64,000 bases of DNA from Reticulitermes speratus (GCA_021186555.1 JAJKFL010000004.1:26192406-26256405); one strand, 5' to 3'; counted from the stretch's first letter, positions 1 to 12,739 are shown. Notes: generated by a model from the letters alone, not told the origin. Numbers and translations: made by a program.

Positions 1-190
1 CTCCTGAGTCAGATGAATCCATTCCATATTGTCACGTACTGTTTCTTTAAGATTCACTTTATTATTGTTCTCCCGTCTATGTTAGATCTCCTGAATGATC
101 TACTTCCTTCAGGTCTTATTACAAAAATTTTGTTTGCATTTGTCTTCACTCAGTCCTCACGAAAGTGGCTTGGACTAAAAGGTTACATGT
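1..190 (-). mobile_element. Non-LTR retrotransposon relic, C-terminal RT region
   Basis: On the minus strand the first bases translate as EWIHLTQE, the decayed form of the D/V-WIHLAQDR motif found at the end of a common insect endonuclease-reverse transcriptase. The following 150 bases resemble the relic at 56,716-56,990. There is no intact frame. Confidence 0.45.
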
Positions 191-689
191 ATTAGAATGT
201 GTCAAACTATAAATAAGAACAAATACGATATTGTGCACTGAATGTTTGTACCTTAAGGCGAATAAGTTAGAATAAATATATACCTGTTATTTTCAAAGTA
301 TGCGATTCCACAAGCTGTGGAATTTCTGCCAATAGCGTTTCCGCATGGCTTTATAATTGGAGCTGCATATAACGGAACAAAACACCGTCAGTTCGAGAAC
401 GTTCACTGTATTACTAGGTACAGTACATACAGTCTGGATAATAACAATTTTAGATATCTTCGTAAATAAAAAACAGAGTGTTACTACAATAGGTAACAAA
501 ATCAGTTTTCTTCATCGTTTACGGTAATGCCTGTAATTCATGTTCCATTTCCTGGTTTTCGTTTTATATTTCCCGGTCAGTACTTTTTATCGTCGAATAG
601 ACAGTTGTAATTTCATGTTTGTAGAAATCTAACGGAACACGGAATGCATAACAGAAGGTAATAACCAAACACAGTAATAGTACTAATAT

Positions 690-714
690 TAATAATAATA
701 ATAATAATAATAAT
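690..714. repeat. (AAT)n microsatellite
   Basis: About eight uninterrupted AAT units. The rest of 191-1,490 is AT-rich and shows nothing I can name. Confidence 0.9.
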
Positions 715-1489
715 GACGATGTGCATGGTGTCTGTCACGCTTTCTAAACATTCGGCAAGTAATTTATTCATTAGGCATCGAACCCGGATTTCTAACACAA
801 TGAAACAGTCTTGTGTTGGAAGGAACAAGCAGAGATCACATACACTTCCTACTTAGCAGTGAACTTTCTCTGTTCAAGCTGTAGTATTTTCCAAAAGACG
901 GGTATTTGAAATTTAAACAAATTTCCTTTTCACATATTATCTTCATGACTTTTGTATATATCTTAAAATTTTAATTCCGCCAAGAGATTATTTTCTGTAA
1001 ATGGCCCTAAAGGAACAACCTAGAAGCGTCCCTCTTTTGGGTATTTTATTGCTACCATACACTGAAAACGGCGAACTTTAGGCCAAACTGGAATAACCTC
1101 GGACATATTATGACACAATCGAAGGTACGATGTATTGCATGCAGAAATTCCATCGACGATGTTATCTGCGACTTAAAGTTTTTAGTAGAGAAGGAATATT
1201 TTCATATAACCTGCTTGGTAGATCATACTTTCTGATGTAACTGCATGGTTCAAGTGCTTTATTCATGATCAAGGATTAAACTTACGTCACATGCATGACG
1301 CATACCGAAAGACAGCAATTGAGATAAATCTAGTTGCACTTTCTGGGACACGTCCCTTTATAATGAGTATAACCATTTAACGGTGGAGAAAGTCAAAACA
1401 TTTTTTATCCTATGCTAATCGATAACCGAACGATCGTTGGTTTTTGAAGGTTCCAGGGTTCGTCCTTGTTCTTCTAGAAAGAGTGTTGT

Positions 1490-1668
1490 TGAGACGAGAT
1501 GATTATGGAGCATTTGTGGAATGATCCGGTCAGGGGAAAGCAGAAGTAATCAGAGAAAAGCCTGTCCCTGTGACACTTTGTCCACCACAATTCTCACATG
1601 AATTGACCCCGGATCGAAAAGGGGCACCTGCGTTTAGAGACCGGTAACTAACCGCCTGAGCCATGGTA
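1490..1668 (-). mobile_element. SINE family B copy (minus)
   Basis: The minus strand reads GGCTCAGGCGGTTAGT (tRNA-like A box), a B-box-like GATCCGGGGTCAAT, then the family body with TGTGGTGGACAAAGTG. It is diverged from the copy at 1,705-1,983 and lies head to head with it. Confidence 0.75.
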
Positions 1669-1704
1669 CGGCCTGAAATACGACAAGTAACTCGAATCGT
1701 ACGG

Positions 1705-1983
1705 CTGTGCTATGGCTCAGGCGGTTAGTCGCCGGCCTTTCACCGCGGAGGCCCGGGTTCAATCCTGGGTCAGTCCATGTGGGATTTGTGGTGGACAAAG
1801 TGGCACTGGGACAGGTTTTTACCCGCGTACGTCGGTTTTCTCCTGTCACTATCATTCCACCGGTGCTCCATTAGAAGGAAAAACGGGGAAAAAATTAATC
1901 ATCTTCATCACAGGGTTGCACAATAAGCCTCAAGGCTGCGGTGCGTCCGTAGCATCTGCTGCGGGGCCCTTCACAAAAAAAAA
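1705..1983 (+). mobile_element. SINE family B copy, full length
   Basis: A tRNA-like head (ATGGCTCAGGCGGTTAGTCG with B box GGGTTCAATCC) is followed by the body GGGATTTGTGGTGGACAAAG, a CATCTTCATC segment, the tail TGCGGTGCGTCCGTAGCATC and poly(A). The ORF across it is not a gene. Confidence 0.85.
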
Positions 1984-2489
1984 TCGAAATTTATTTAAAG
2001 ATTATTTTGTACAACAGAATGAACGCACTCCTCTTCGGGTATACAATCCAATATATGATGTATAGGGAAATGATAGCCGTTTGTTCTGAGATCCATACAA
2101 AACACATACATATGCTGCGTGGGCAGAACGCAGAAATTTTAGTGTTAAAACCTAGTGGTACATCTATACTTGAAAGGCAATCGAAATTCTTGAGCGCTTA
2201 TTTCGCTTATTTGTTCATTTGCTTAGATGCTTAAAGATTTTTTGGTTATTCTATGTTTTAAAAAATTATATTAGCTGCAGATATTATGGAAGTATGAAAA
2301 GAGGCGTGGCATAATTATTTTGAATGATGAATCGAAGGTGATTTTAAAGGAACCGGTCATGACACACTGAAAATCCTACCAGGATTTAGTTGCAGGGAAA
2401 CCACAAACATATCCCAGTCTGGTGGTCGAGTATCGGTTGGGATTTTAATCGATTACTTTTAAAAAAAACAGCATCCTGTCAATTAATTT

Positions 2490-2705
2490 TATCCTCAGTC
2501 AAATGAATCCAGTCCACGCTTTTACAAGCTCCACATTTAACAACCACTTTAACAATGTCTTACCAACTTTATCTAAGACTCCAAAATGCTTTAAACCTTC
2601 TTAGATATTCATTAAAATTCTGTAGGCATTTTTAACTTTCTCGTGCATGCTACAAGCTTCGTCCATTATAAATTTCGTTGATTTAATCCGATCCGACTGT
2701 TTTTT
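2490..2705 (-). mobile_element. Non-LTR retrotransposon relic
   Basis: The minus strand encodes RVDWIHLTED at 2,497-2,525, the terminal motif of the endonuclease-reverse transcriptase family. The rest is decayed beyond clean translation. From 2,706 to about 4,410 I see no gene or clear repeat. Confidence 0.5.
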
Positions 2706-4411
2706 TAAAATATGAACTGCGAAGTGAGAGGATCTCGAGATATCCACAGTGTTTCCAAATTCAAATAACTGTGTTTACGTGTATTCTATTTAACATGCGC
2801 TCCCTCTGGAATGACAAAGGCCTAGAAATTTCTTGCGATTTAACAATGTATTTCTGTACATTTCGGTGAGAATCCTGGCCAAGGAAGTTCACTAAGACAG
2901 GTGTCTTTTTAAAGACTTCCGTTACAGGTGGTGAAAACGTCTGAGAAGCACAACACGGCGCGTTTCCGTGGTGAAAGTGTGTTGCTGGAAATTGTATCAC
3001 AAGTGCATGAGTGTTCTACGTACGTTTCTTTCTTGTATTCAGTCATAAAATTCTCATTGCAAGGTTATTGCTCTAGTATGAATGAAGTATGTATTCTGTT
3101 AGGATTAAAGCAAGACAGACACTTCGAAATATTAACCTGTAACATATGTCTTGAAGCAAAAACTGCAATACTTAATGTCTTCAAACTGCTAGAGATTTAA
3201 AAGGCAAAGGTAAATGTATTCATATGCCATGGGTGGGAATGGAGGCATAAATAAATGTAAGCACTCTTATCTCTGAAATAGTGAATGACTTCAAGAGGCC
3301 GGCAGCGTAATGATGTAAGTAATTTGTACACATATTGGAAAGTGAAGTACAGGCCGCAATAAAAGTTGAAAAAAAAAGATTCTTAGTGTAAGGATGTACT
3401 GTAACATACTTTTGAATAAGTTGTGTACTACAGGAAACGAGTACCTTCTATGTTTCAACCCGGAATTCTCAGAAACACAGACCAATGATAAGATCAAATT
3501 GGGTGGAAAATATAGGCCCATAAAACTAAGTTGTACTTGTGCATAAACACCACACCTGGTAGACGTACGGCAGGCAGTGGAGGTTAAAACCCAGCGATAC
3601 CTAACAATGTCACAAGATACGGACTAGTGGCCAACCAGACACTCCAGGTATGCACTCTCCAGTTGAAAGAGCCCGAGGTGCCCCTTATACAGAAAACTGG
3701 ATCGGCCCCAGAACTTGTGTGACGTGATTTGGCTGCCCTAATAGGGTCTAATTTTAGTGAAGAACAAGTTATGAAGCTCTTCAGTGTGTAACTTTATCCG
3801 CCTTCATTGCTTATCTGTAGGTAATAACAGAATCTAGCCATAAGCAACATGTTCGTACGGCACCTTGTTCCAAAGACTTCCGCCCGAATATGGATCGTCA
3901 CTCCTAGTAATAAATAACATAATAACATAGACACGGATGGCTGTTCCTTCCAAGGTTGTGAACTGCTTCATTCTCATTGCAAAGGCCGGTGACCTTACGT
4001 CCTCACACCCACCAGCTCGGATAAACCGACCCTTCGTGTAATGGCGTCTTAAACTAATTGGCACGCTATGAGCATGTCCCTCAGAACTGCCTGGCTTACG
4101 GATTTATCACTCAGTTCACTTTACAGTGTACGTTTGAATATGAAACCGGTTTCGAAATACCTCAGTATATAGTATTACTTGTCTCAAGTAGGTGGAACGA
4201 TCCTGTTTTGCATATCATAATTGGCAGAATGATGTTATCATCACTAATAGAAACCTACGTTCTTCATTCAGCCTTCGCATAAAAATGAAAGTTTTAAAAT
4301 GTTTTATTGTTTCGACTTACTCTCGATTTATTTAACGTCATTTTTGCACCTAAATAAATCAGAAAATGTCTAATATTACTCCGATTTTCTTAATAATAAA
4401 TTCGCAGCGAC

Positions 4412-4798
4412 GTGGAAGGAAGCGATGTTTGTCGCTGGGAAATATTTTCTCAGTATTTACCTACAAGCTATAACAAAAATCATCAAAGGCCTCATGGGCA
4501 AAAATTCGAAACTGGAACACCCGAATACAAATTAACATGTACTACGTGTGAACGTTCGTATGTGGGACAAACTGGCAGTAATCTAAAACAAAGGTATAAG
4601 GAACATATTAGATACATCCAGAACAATGACCCACAATCAGCTTACGCAACACATATTATCAATAACCTGCACGAATACGGAGATATCAATGACAATATGT
4701 CCATGCTAAAACAAATAAATAAAGGACCATATATGAATATATTAGAACAATTCTACATCCAACTATTTGCATACAATAACAAACTGATACCAGAATAA
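4412..4798 (+). pseudogene. Penelope-like element GIY-YIG endonuclease fragment
   Basis: The frame of 128 codons carries the C-terminal endonuclease of a Penelope-like retroelement from about 4,523: EYKLTCTTCERSYVGQTG, then LKQRYKEHIRYI, NPQSAYATHI and LEQFYIQLF...NKLIPE. YKL...SYVGQTG is the GIY-YIG core, and the CTTC pair is the family's cysteine motif. No reverse transcriptase domain is present upstream, so this is a 5'-truncated insertion. The first 37 codons are not typical of the family and may be flank. The domain itself has no stop or frameshift. Confidence 0.85.
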
Positions 4799-5257
4799 AA
4801 TACAAGAGACTATAACCCAATATTCCGACTTATTTACGACATCCAAAAACGTCACTCCCCCACGTGACCGTGACCATACCAGATACACCACTCGATAGCC
4901 AGTACTGTTCTCACCACCTAATAGTCAGCCAACTCCGATAAACAGGTATGTACAAAGTTGACTACTTCAACTTGCGTTCTACCTACGAAAATTCACATTA
5001 ACTTAAATACAACTATCAATTTTATCTTAGATATTGTATGTTTCAGGATATCAAAACAACATAGATTATTCAACTTTTATTCAACTTTTAACATTTTAAC
5101 CAATGTAAGACTTGAAACAACCAATAACTACATTTTTCACCTTTTATTTATTTTAACCAGTGTATAAACACTATTGTAAAGAATTCATGTTATTCAGTTT
5201 TTACTACGTAAACAATTGTACCAATTAATGTAAAAGTTTGTAATTTGAGATGATGAG

Positions 5258-5297
5258 TCCCTGAGGATGAACCGGAATTAAGGGTTCGAAACATGTA
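5258..5297 (+). ncRNA. Hammerhead-ribozyme-like motif (degenerate)
   Basis: CTGAGGA is followed by a GAACC/GGTTC stem with a loop and then GAAACATGT. This is the order CUGANGA - stem II - GAAA of a hammerhead core, with one extra base before stem II. It lies about 460 bp after the Penelope-like endonuclease. Penelope-like elements are known to carry hammerhead motifs, so this may be part of the element's 3' region. Activity is not implied. Confidence 0.35.
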
Positions 5298-5866
5298 GGA
5301 CAGTATTACACAATTAATGTGATTAAATTTTATACTTGTCGGACTATAAATATAGAGATAAAGTGTGCGGAATGAATAATATTAAGTTTACAAATAAATT
5401 ATTTCTTTAGCAGTAATGAATCTTCATATTTAGTAATATCAACCTCTGATGTAGGTAAAATTCTTGGATAATATGCTTAACTCCATTGTTTGTGAACAAG
5501 AATGAATTCTCGAATAATATGTCTTATTTCACCTATGGGAACTCTCATAAAAAATTGATTACGTCTGGCTTCTGGTCTTTTACGTTAGGAAGAGCATGGC
5601 TGATTGGTTGGCAACATTGCGAAGAAGCCTGCTGCCTCCATTTTGACGATTGCAGGAGAAAGTTCACCGAAACTTTGGTACCACATACAAGAATACATGA
5701 TGTCATAACCCAGAAGACGGCACCGAAACCTTCACCTCCGTAAACCCTAAAACTTCCTACAGATTATATTTTGTAAAAATAAGAGGAATGTAAACATTAA
5801 TGAAAGTTTAAAAAGAACAGATAATCTAGTGCTCCATTTTCGTATGTGAAAGATCCTGATTTGACG

Positions 5867-5903
5867 TTCAAAGTTCAATCAGCTATGCTGATTGAACTTT
5901 GAA
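5867..5903. repeat. Perfect 17-bp stem palindrome
   Basis: The arms 5,867-5,883 and 5,887-5,903 are exact reverse complements with a 3-base spacer. The surrounding 5,300-6,175 holds no gene I can support. Confidence 0.9.
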
Positions 5904-6177
5904 TGGTTTACATCAGTTTCTACATGCAAAGTCGAACACATTCACATAAAATATAAATGCTTGCTTCCAGGTCCTGCTCCTTCGTCGTTCATTTTCGTTT
6001 CATCCACTGCTGCATCATCCATGCTGTTGGTAAATAATTGTTAAGACACAACAAACAAACCAGAAAGGCCCAATGCTACGGAATGTTGTGGTTGCTGATT
6101 ATAGAATACTGTTAATGAGTGCTGTCATGTTTCCCTGTAAAGGCGTGTGTTACTATTTGTAAAGGTATGTTCCCCGT

Positions 6178-6456
6178 AGTATGCCCGTAGGCAGAGGTGG
6201 GGAATAGATGTATAGCTCTACTCATTCTCAACCTCGGTGCTAAATGGCAGGGGGGGGGGGGTGGTTGTTATGACTCGTCCTGGCCATTTATCGCCGGAAA
6301 GAGCCCGGAACCCATTTTACAGGAGGCTGGGTGGGCCTCACGGCCGCTATGAGCAGGTGGGAAGAAGTAGAAATCTCTTGCCATCAGGGGTGATCGAACC
6401 CCGAACCTTCCAGCTCGTAGCGATTTGCTATACCGACTATGCTGTTCCGGCTCCCC
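6178..6456 (-). mobile_element. SINE family C copy (minus)
   Basis: Family C has a tRNA-like head (GGGATAGTGTAGTNGGTATAGTG and a B box near GGTTCGAACC) and a body with GCCCACCCAGCCTCCTNTNCAATGGGTACC and GGTAAAGCNGC. The head is at 6,380-6,456 and the tail near 6,180. It contains a run of 12 G at 6,250-6,261. Confidence 0.85.
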
Positions 6457-6459
6457 ATA

Positions 6460-7900
6460 TCATCATTTGTAACAGCTATAAGAACAAAGGATCCGCGAGA
6501 GCTCAGTTTGTATCGTAATAGCCCTCAGTCCGGACGTCGGGGGAATCGTGGTTTGATTGCCAGTGGAGACATGATTTGGTTCTTCTCCAGTGTTCAGCCT
6601 GGCTCTTGGACCTATCTACCCTCACATTAAGTGGATACTGAGGGAGATCTTTCTTCGAGAGTAAAGCGGTCGGAACGTGAAACAGACCGTTCACCCCATC
6701 TCGTACCTAGTTCAAGAATGAGAAGAGCAAGAGCTTAACTCCCACATATGCCTTCGTGCCTTTCACAGAGACAAATGTACCTCTACTTTGCTATCAAAGT
6801 GAAAATAATTTAAAAAGTAATTAATTAAATTTACATAAAGTTTTTTAAACATCATGATATCCGTGGGAAATAATTTTATTGCAACAATCGCATATTCTTC
6901 TGGGATTAACATATCGCGTCAGTGGATAAATATTTACTGACTTTTCGGTAAGACGCTGAATACCAAGACAACACGCTCCTCAGAAACCTCGATAACCATT
7001 TACATTTCAACAAGGTCACATCTCAGAAGACTTGAATTTTGATGTAAGTCATTTGCAGCATGAAATAATAGCTTTCAAGGCGAAAATATTATTCATCCAC
7101 ATGCTCTGTGTCCTTTGAAAATGATCACGCCCATGAAGTCGTATGTCAGACAAGCCCCCAGCAACCCAGACGACCAAATCCACGTAGTACTAACCATCTA
7201 TCATGTTGAGGTTAAGTACAAACGTTTATGACAATAAAACTCAAGTCACTGCTAAGTTTGATATAGTAGAGTAATATATCGTAGTTCATAACATTTCTAT
7301 GTATTTTGTACGAAAATATTCTTGTTTCAAATTATCTGCATGGCAACATCCGAACGTAAATATCAGCAATCAGGAAACCGAAAGGTAAGTTCCTTTATGG
7401 ACAAAACTAATTTTAATAATATCGAATACTAGTACGTGCAGCTTTCTCGAAAACATGTTATCAAGGAGATCAAATAAAGAAATTAAAAACGTTTATGCCT
7501 GTAAGTGAGTGCATTCTATATTTGAAAGTGTAATAGCGCAACTTCTCAGAATATGACTGTTAATTAACGCTTAACTATTTATTCTTATTTTATTTAACTA
7601 TGAAGCCATTAGCTCAGCTTATAAAGCATCGAATAATAGGATGAGTAGTGTATAGAGAAAAGTGTGGAAGGGAGATATTCTGTCTAATTTGAGGTACTAT
7701 CCCGGCACTTGCTCGAAGAGAAAGAGAAAAATTAAGAAATATCTCAGTAAGGGGTTAGTCGACCACTGGGCTCGAACCCGCGACCCTTCGAATAAAACCG
7801 CGACTCGTATATTACACTATAATGTAAAACATTATAATTATGTTTTTCTAACGTGACAACTAAGTAAATGATGAGTGCATAAATTAACTTTTAACGGATT
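6460..7900. other. Gene-free stretch
   Basis: I see no coding signal. A B-box-like GGGTTCGAGCCC on the minus strand near 7,765-7,785 hints at another decayed tRNA-derived SINE, but the rest of such an element is not recognisable. Confidence 0.4.
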
Positions 7901-7917
7901 CCGTGAAGCAGAGACCA

Positions 7918-8190
7918 TGAGAAGCTGATAGTCTCTTAGCTAGGTAACAAATATTCTGCTTTTTGTGGATTCAAATGTGCTTTATTTTGTTCACAAGAGA
8001 GCTTGCATTGGATTCCGTACTGAATTGACTCCAGTCCACAAAATCCCTTTCTTGTTTCTTTAGGGTATATTTTAATATTATCCTCACATTTTACACCTAT
8101 GTCCCCTACGTGGTCTCACCTTTCAGTTGTTCTAATTCAAATACTGTGTGCTGTTGTCAATTTCTCATGCGTGCCACAAGACCCGTTTAA
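7918..8190 (-). mobile_element. Non-LTR retrotransposon relic
   Basis: This shares GAAGCTGATAGTC-CTTAGCT with 56,716-56,750 and the following segment (including a decayed GTGGACTGGAGTCAA) with the relics at 1, 2,490 and 56,830. That colinearity supports one repeat family in minus orientation. No frame survives. 8,190-9,580 has no supported feature. Confidence 0.4.
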
Positions 8191-9587
8191 CATTATCCTT
8201 AATTTAAGCATCCTAATACGTAAAATATTAATAATATGCTAAGATAAACGGAAAGTATCACTCACCTCAGTACAGATTACTTGGTGACTACATTTGCTGT
8301 TGAAGCATTTTTGTAAGAAAACTTCACTGTTCCTGGGCATACGATGGTAGAAGAAACTGTTAGTTGTAGCCACGCTGATGAATGCACCCAGAATATCTAA
8401 ACAGTTATTAATGAAACAAAAACTGCACAAATTTACACGCACAATAAACCTATATTACGCACGACTGGTTGTATTTAAATAAAACTAAACTTCACTTCCG
8501 ATCTTGTATTCATCACTTGTGTGCATTATCTTAGTATTAGAGATTTCACAGAAGAAATAATTTGAACGGTGTTATCTTTGTAACACAGACCACTTCCATT
8601 AAATGTAAAGAAATTCTGTGTACCACTGGTTATTTTTCACTGTTAACAATGAATCACTTCTCTCCTTAACAAATCAGAGCACGCCAGTAGAACTCCACAC
8701 TTGTTGTAAGAAAATAAACTTGAGATTGTATTTCAAGTTACATACGAATCACACGACATGCTCGTTTTGTGAGATTCACATAGACCATGATGTTAGAAGT
8801 AAAGCATTGAACAAAATTATTTTAGCGTCTAAAAGCTGCTGTTTATGGTCTTTGCCTCTCAGGTAGAGGGAGACGATTACACGTAGGAGGACCTCTGGTT
8901 CACTCAAGAGTTTCTGCAACAACAATTGCTTATAAACGAGGCTTGTACACTTCTGCACTTCTCACACAGCGGGGATGAAGATAACTACATTACCTTCATC
9001 GAAATAGTCAACTTTATCCACTAATGTTCGAGTTAACAGTTCACAAAGATGCATGTATTCTGAGAGTGTACTATTGTTTGTACGTTTATGGTCACACTGT
9101 ACAGCAACAACCTGCCATTGCGCTCAGTAAAACCTAAGCCTTAAAGAACGAGCACTTTTATTTGTCGAAGAAATGAAAGGGACTTTTCTATTGGTCGCAG
9201 GCAGCATTACGTTATGGATGAAGAACGCCTTTCGCTCCCTCTACAGAACAGGTAGAATCCCATGCATAACCTCACCTGTCGTGTTCACTAAACCGATACA
9301 CCTGTACTACCCGTTGTGCATAAGTTTACTGTCCAACTATTTTGACTTTATGGCAAGGAGTTTGAAGAGACGATAAAAGAATGAAGACTGAGAAATTCGT
9401 TTGGACAAATGTTAGGAAAACAAATTCCTTACATTAACAAACGTAACAACATAGCAGCGAATATCGTGCGGAACTCAAACCCTCAGTTCTAACATGGGGT
9501 GTTTCAATTGTACAGATATAGATTTAGGTAGATATTACGTTTTTAAACAGAAAATGTATAATTTCTGTGCAAGTCATCCTTTAATAC

Positions 9588-9760
9588 AGCTTGGGTCATT
9601 AGTCGCCTGCTTGCCACCGGGCACGCCAGTGTTCATCTTCACGGTGCTCCATGTGGTTGGTAAAGTGGCACTAAGACAAGCTTCTTTCTCCCATCACTTC
9701 CGGTTACCCCTGTCAATTATAATTCCACGAGTGTTGCTTATTTATCCGTATATCAACAGA
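9588..9760 (+). mobile_element. Degenerate SINE family B copy
   Basis: It contains TAAAGTGGCACTAAGACAAG and CCCCTGTCAATTATAATTCC, which align with the family B body. The head is much decayed. The ORF spanning it is not a gene. Confidence 0.5.
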
Positions 9761-10329
9761 GGGCTAGACAATGGGTCCATCAGAGACTGCAGTTACAAGA
9801 AAAATAGGCACCCCACCTCAAGAATAGAGAGAACTAACCTCAGCTTTTGGCCAGAATTACTCATTATGTAGCAGTATTTAACACTAACAGAAACAGTCGT
9901 TATTCTTCCGAGATATGGTTGTGTTTCTTGTCAGTATGACAACATATAGACTTAGAAGCTAAACTTTCAAAAAGCTTTCCCAAAACGTCAGGCGCCAATC
10001 ACCCATGGATAATAATACAAATTAGTACATTGAAATGTGTCCGTGTAATAAAAGAGGCAGGTAATGATGATCCCAGTTGCATCAAAATGGCAGTAGCCTT
10101 CTCTGTTCCACAGAGATATTGTCTCGTCCCACAACAATAATAAAACAAAAGAATAAAACTGTATATTACTAAGCTACGGGCTGGAAGATATGGGGTTCGA
10201 ATCTCGGCACATACTACTGTGATGGATTGAAAACCCCAAAGCCTCTTGCCAAGTATCGAAATCTGCAAGTAAATTGTATATTTGTGATGAGTTAATTTTA
10301 TCCGTTTCTCGATAAAATGATAAGTTTAG

Positions 10330-10492
10330 CCAGAAGGAAAGCGTTCCGGTAACCACTGAATATCAGACTGGGTGGGCCTGAGAGCTGGTCGGGACGTTTT
10401 GGACAGAACAAAAACCTCTTGGCCCTGCCGGTGGTTTAACTCCGGATCTTCCAGCCAATAGCTTCGGCACTATAAACGCTACGGTTTACCTC
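10330..10492 (-). mobile_element. Degenerate SINE family C copy (minus)
   Basis: CAGACTGGGTGGGCCTGAGAG and the minus-strand tRNA-like head near 10,440-10,490 match family C. The 3' part is lost. Confidence 0.6.
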
Positions 10493-10499
10493 TTCCTCA

Positions 10500-11415
10500 T
10501 AAAGTAAATCGTGTTAACTAATTAAGTTACAATTTTCGTGTTTTAAACCCGAGAATACCGGAGTCTATCTTAACGTTCGAAGCATGATAGGACTACACAT
10601 TTAACAGTATTGTAAATGTGTCAGACCTCCAAGAAAACATGCATCTTGGAGATAGAAGTGTTGATTGTTGTTTAAGACAATAATCAAATTATATTCTGAG
10701 AACCAAAAAACGTCGATAGTGAACAAAGTAGTAATTACTCGATAGTTAAAGCAGGAGGTGTAATTAATCATATGCGTGGTGGCAGAACTTAAATAATATG
10801 AGATTTCGAAAACCAGCGAAAATGAAAATGTAGCTAGTTGCTCTATTCTCTAGACCCAGCCATTGGTCACAAAGTAAACAAATGCTTTTCATAAGATTAT
10901 AAATCTCCACAGAAAGGAAAACTGTTGGAAATGTGAGCTTAAAATTATCACCTCTCTTTAAAAAGAAATTAACGGACTGAGATCTTGTGATCCGTTAAAA
11001 AAAGTAGAAAAACAATCACGCTTTAAAAATTAAGTTACTAACCCCATAGAGCAGATCCCCTTGAGACAGATTAATTCCACACATCCCACTCTTGCACCCT
11101 ATTTCTTCAAACTGCAGTTTAATATCAATCCCTATTCTAATCCTAGGTCTCCCAATTTACTTCTTTCCTTGACATCTATTCCAGACACTATAATGACTAC
11201 AGTTATACGGTGGTAATGTATTCCCTTAGATTAACGATGCCCAAAATCTGATAGCCTCTCACGGAAAGGCCATGTTCAGTAAAGCACGATACAGGTCTAT
11301 GTAGTTAGAACTGGTAGTACATCCCATACCGGCCGGTCACTAAGCCAAGTAACGGCAGAATGCTAGAATTATTAAAACGCAATGAGAGATTCACATAATT
11401 CAAAGTAGAGTAAGG
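10500..11415. other. Gene-free stretch
   Basis: AT-rich sequence with no ORF, repeat or motif I can name. Confidence 0.4.
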
Positions 11416-11424
11416 GTTTTGGTC

Positions 11425-11648
11425 CAGTCCCTGTGGGATTTGTGGTGGACATAGTGGCACTGGGACAGGTTTTTCCCCGAGTACTTCAATTTTCCCCTGT
11501 CAGTTTCATTCCACCGGTGCTCCATTACAAGTAAAAATGGAAAAAACTAATCATCTTCATCATCTTCATCACAGGATTACACAATAAGCCTCAAGGCTGT
11601 GGTGCGTCCGTAGCATCTGCTGCTGGGCCCTTCACCACATAAAAAAAA
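11425..11648 (+). mobile_element. 5'-truncated SINE family B copy with target site duplication
   Basis: The body starts in the middle of the family (CAGTCCCTGTGGGATTTGTG) and ends in poly(A). The 9-bp repeat GTTTTGGTC at 11,416-11,424 and 11,649-11,657 flanks it exactly. Two CATCTTCATC units lie near the 3' end. Confidence 0.9.
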
Positions 11649-11814
11649 GTTTTGGTCGGACCAAGGGACTGTTTTACTTCCGCTATATCCCAATTAGGAC
11701 TTGGGATACATTTTGTAGAAATTGTCTGCTACGTTACATATATAAACAGAAATAAATCTAACACTTTGGCCTACGAAACTGTGCAGCACTGGCACACTCT
11801 CTCTTGTTATATTT

Positions 11815-12070
11815 TTATTTTTTATGACTCGACAGCTCTAGTGGGCGTAGGCCTCCTCATTGTCGAGGTTTCGAGATCACGCTCAGACACACCATACTCG
11901 GTAGGACTCCTCTGGACGAGGGATCGGCCCCACTCAGGAACCTCTACCTGAAAACACACAACACTCAAAAGAGATGGACAGCCATGCCGCCGGCGGGATT
12001 CGAAAGCGCAATCCCAGCAAGCGAAGGGCCGCAGACCCATGCCTTAGACCACGCGGCCAATGGGATCGGC
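11815..12070 (-). mobile_element. SINE family A copy (minus)
   Basis: Family A has a tRNA-Leu/Ser-like head (GTGGCCGTGCGGTCTAAGGC with B box GGTTCGAATCC). The head is at 11,985-12,065 on the minus strand. This older copy has the tail type shared with 46,562 and 54,853. Confidence 0.85.
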
Positions 12071-12739
12071 CCCTCTTTTTATACTGTCTAACAACATGTT
12101 ATTTTGTAGACTACACTATTTTAAAGCTGAAGAGAAAATTTTGTCAATTAGCACGTAATACTTTTTTAATATTTAGGGCACATTTTGTGGTTGAAATTAC
12201 ATTACCCAACTTTCTTAATAGCTAAGACTCGGTTTTTCCTTTTACATGCGAATTGTTTTAGTAGGGAATTTACTAACACAATAACTGCATATAGCGGAGA
12301 CTGTCTCGAGAAACTGGTAGTCCTTCAGGTGGTTAAGAACATTTCAACATTTTATGGAGTCCAAATTTACATTGCTCCAATTCCTTTCGACCCTATTATG
12401 TATCTAGTCCACATGAATGTTATGTTACATATTTCACAGAGCCGCCGTTTCGGGAGCTGGCTCTGCTCCCTTCTGTAGGTAAGTGTTCGTCATTTTACTG
12501 ACAGGTATGTTATTTTTGGTTTTAATATTGGTAGCGGGGGACTGGATTGAACTTGGCACCTTCAACTTCTACGTTAATACACTTACCACTAGAAGATCTG
12601 AAATAATCTTGAAGTAAAATCTGTCAGTGCAACAGCAAACATTTACCCAAAGAAGAGAGGAGAAATAAATCCGGACAGGTAGTGAAAATCAGATGCTTTA
12701 CCGGCAGTTTTCGGGTTACGCAAGTGCGACTTACGTAAC

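Noticed and set aside
1712..2065. 117-codon ORF on the plus strand
   Set aside because: It starts in the A box of a SINE B copy and runs through the SINE. It has no protein family resemblance.
9494..9871. 125-codon ORF
   Set aside because: It crosses a decayed SINE B copy. No domain is recognisable.
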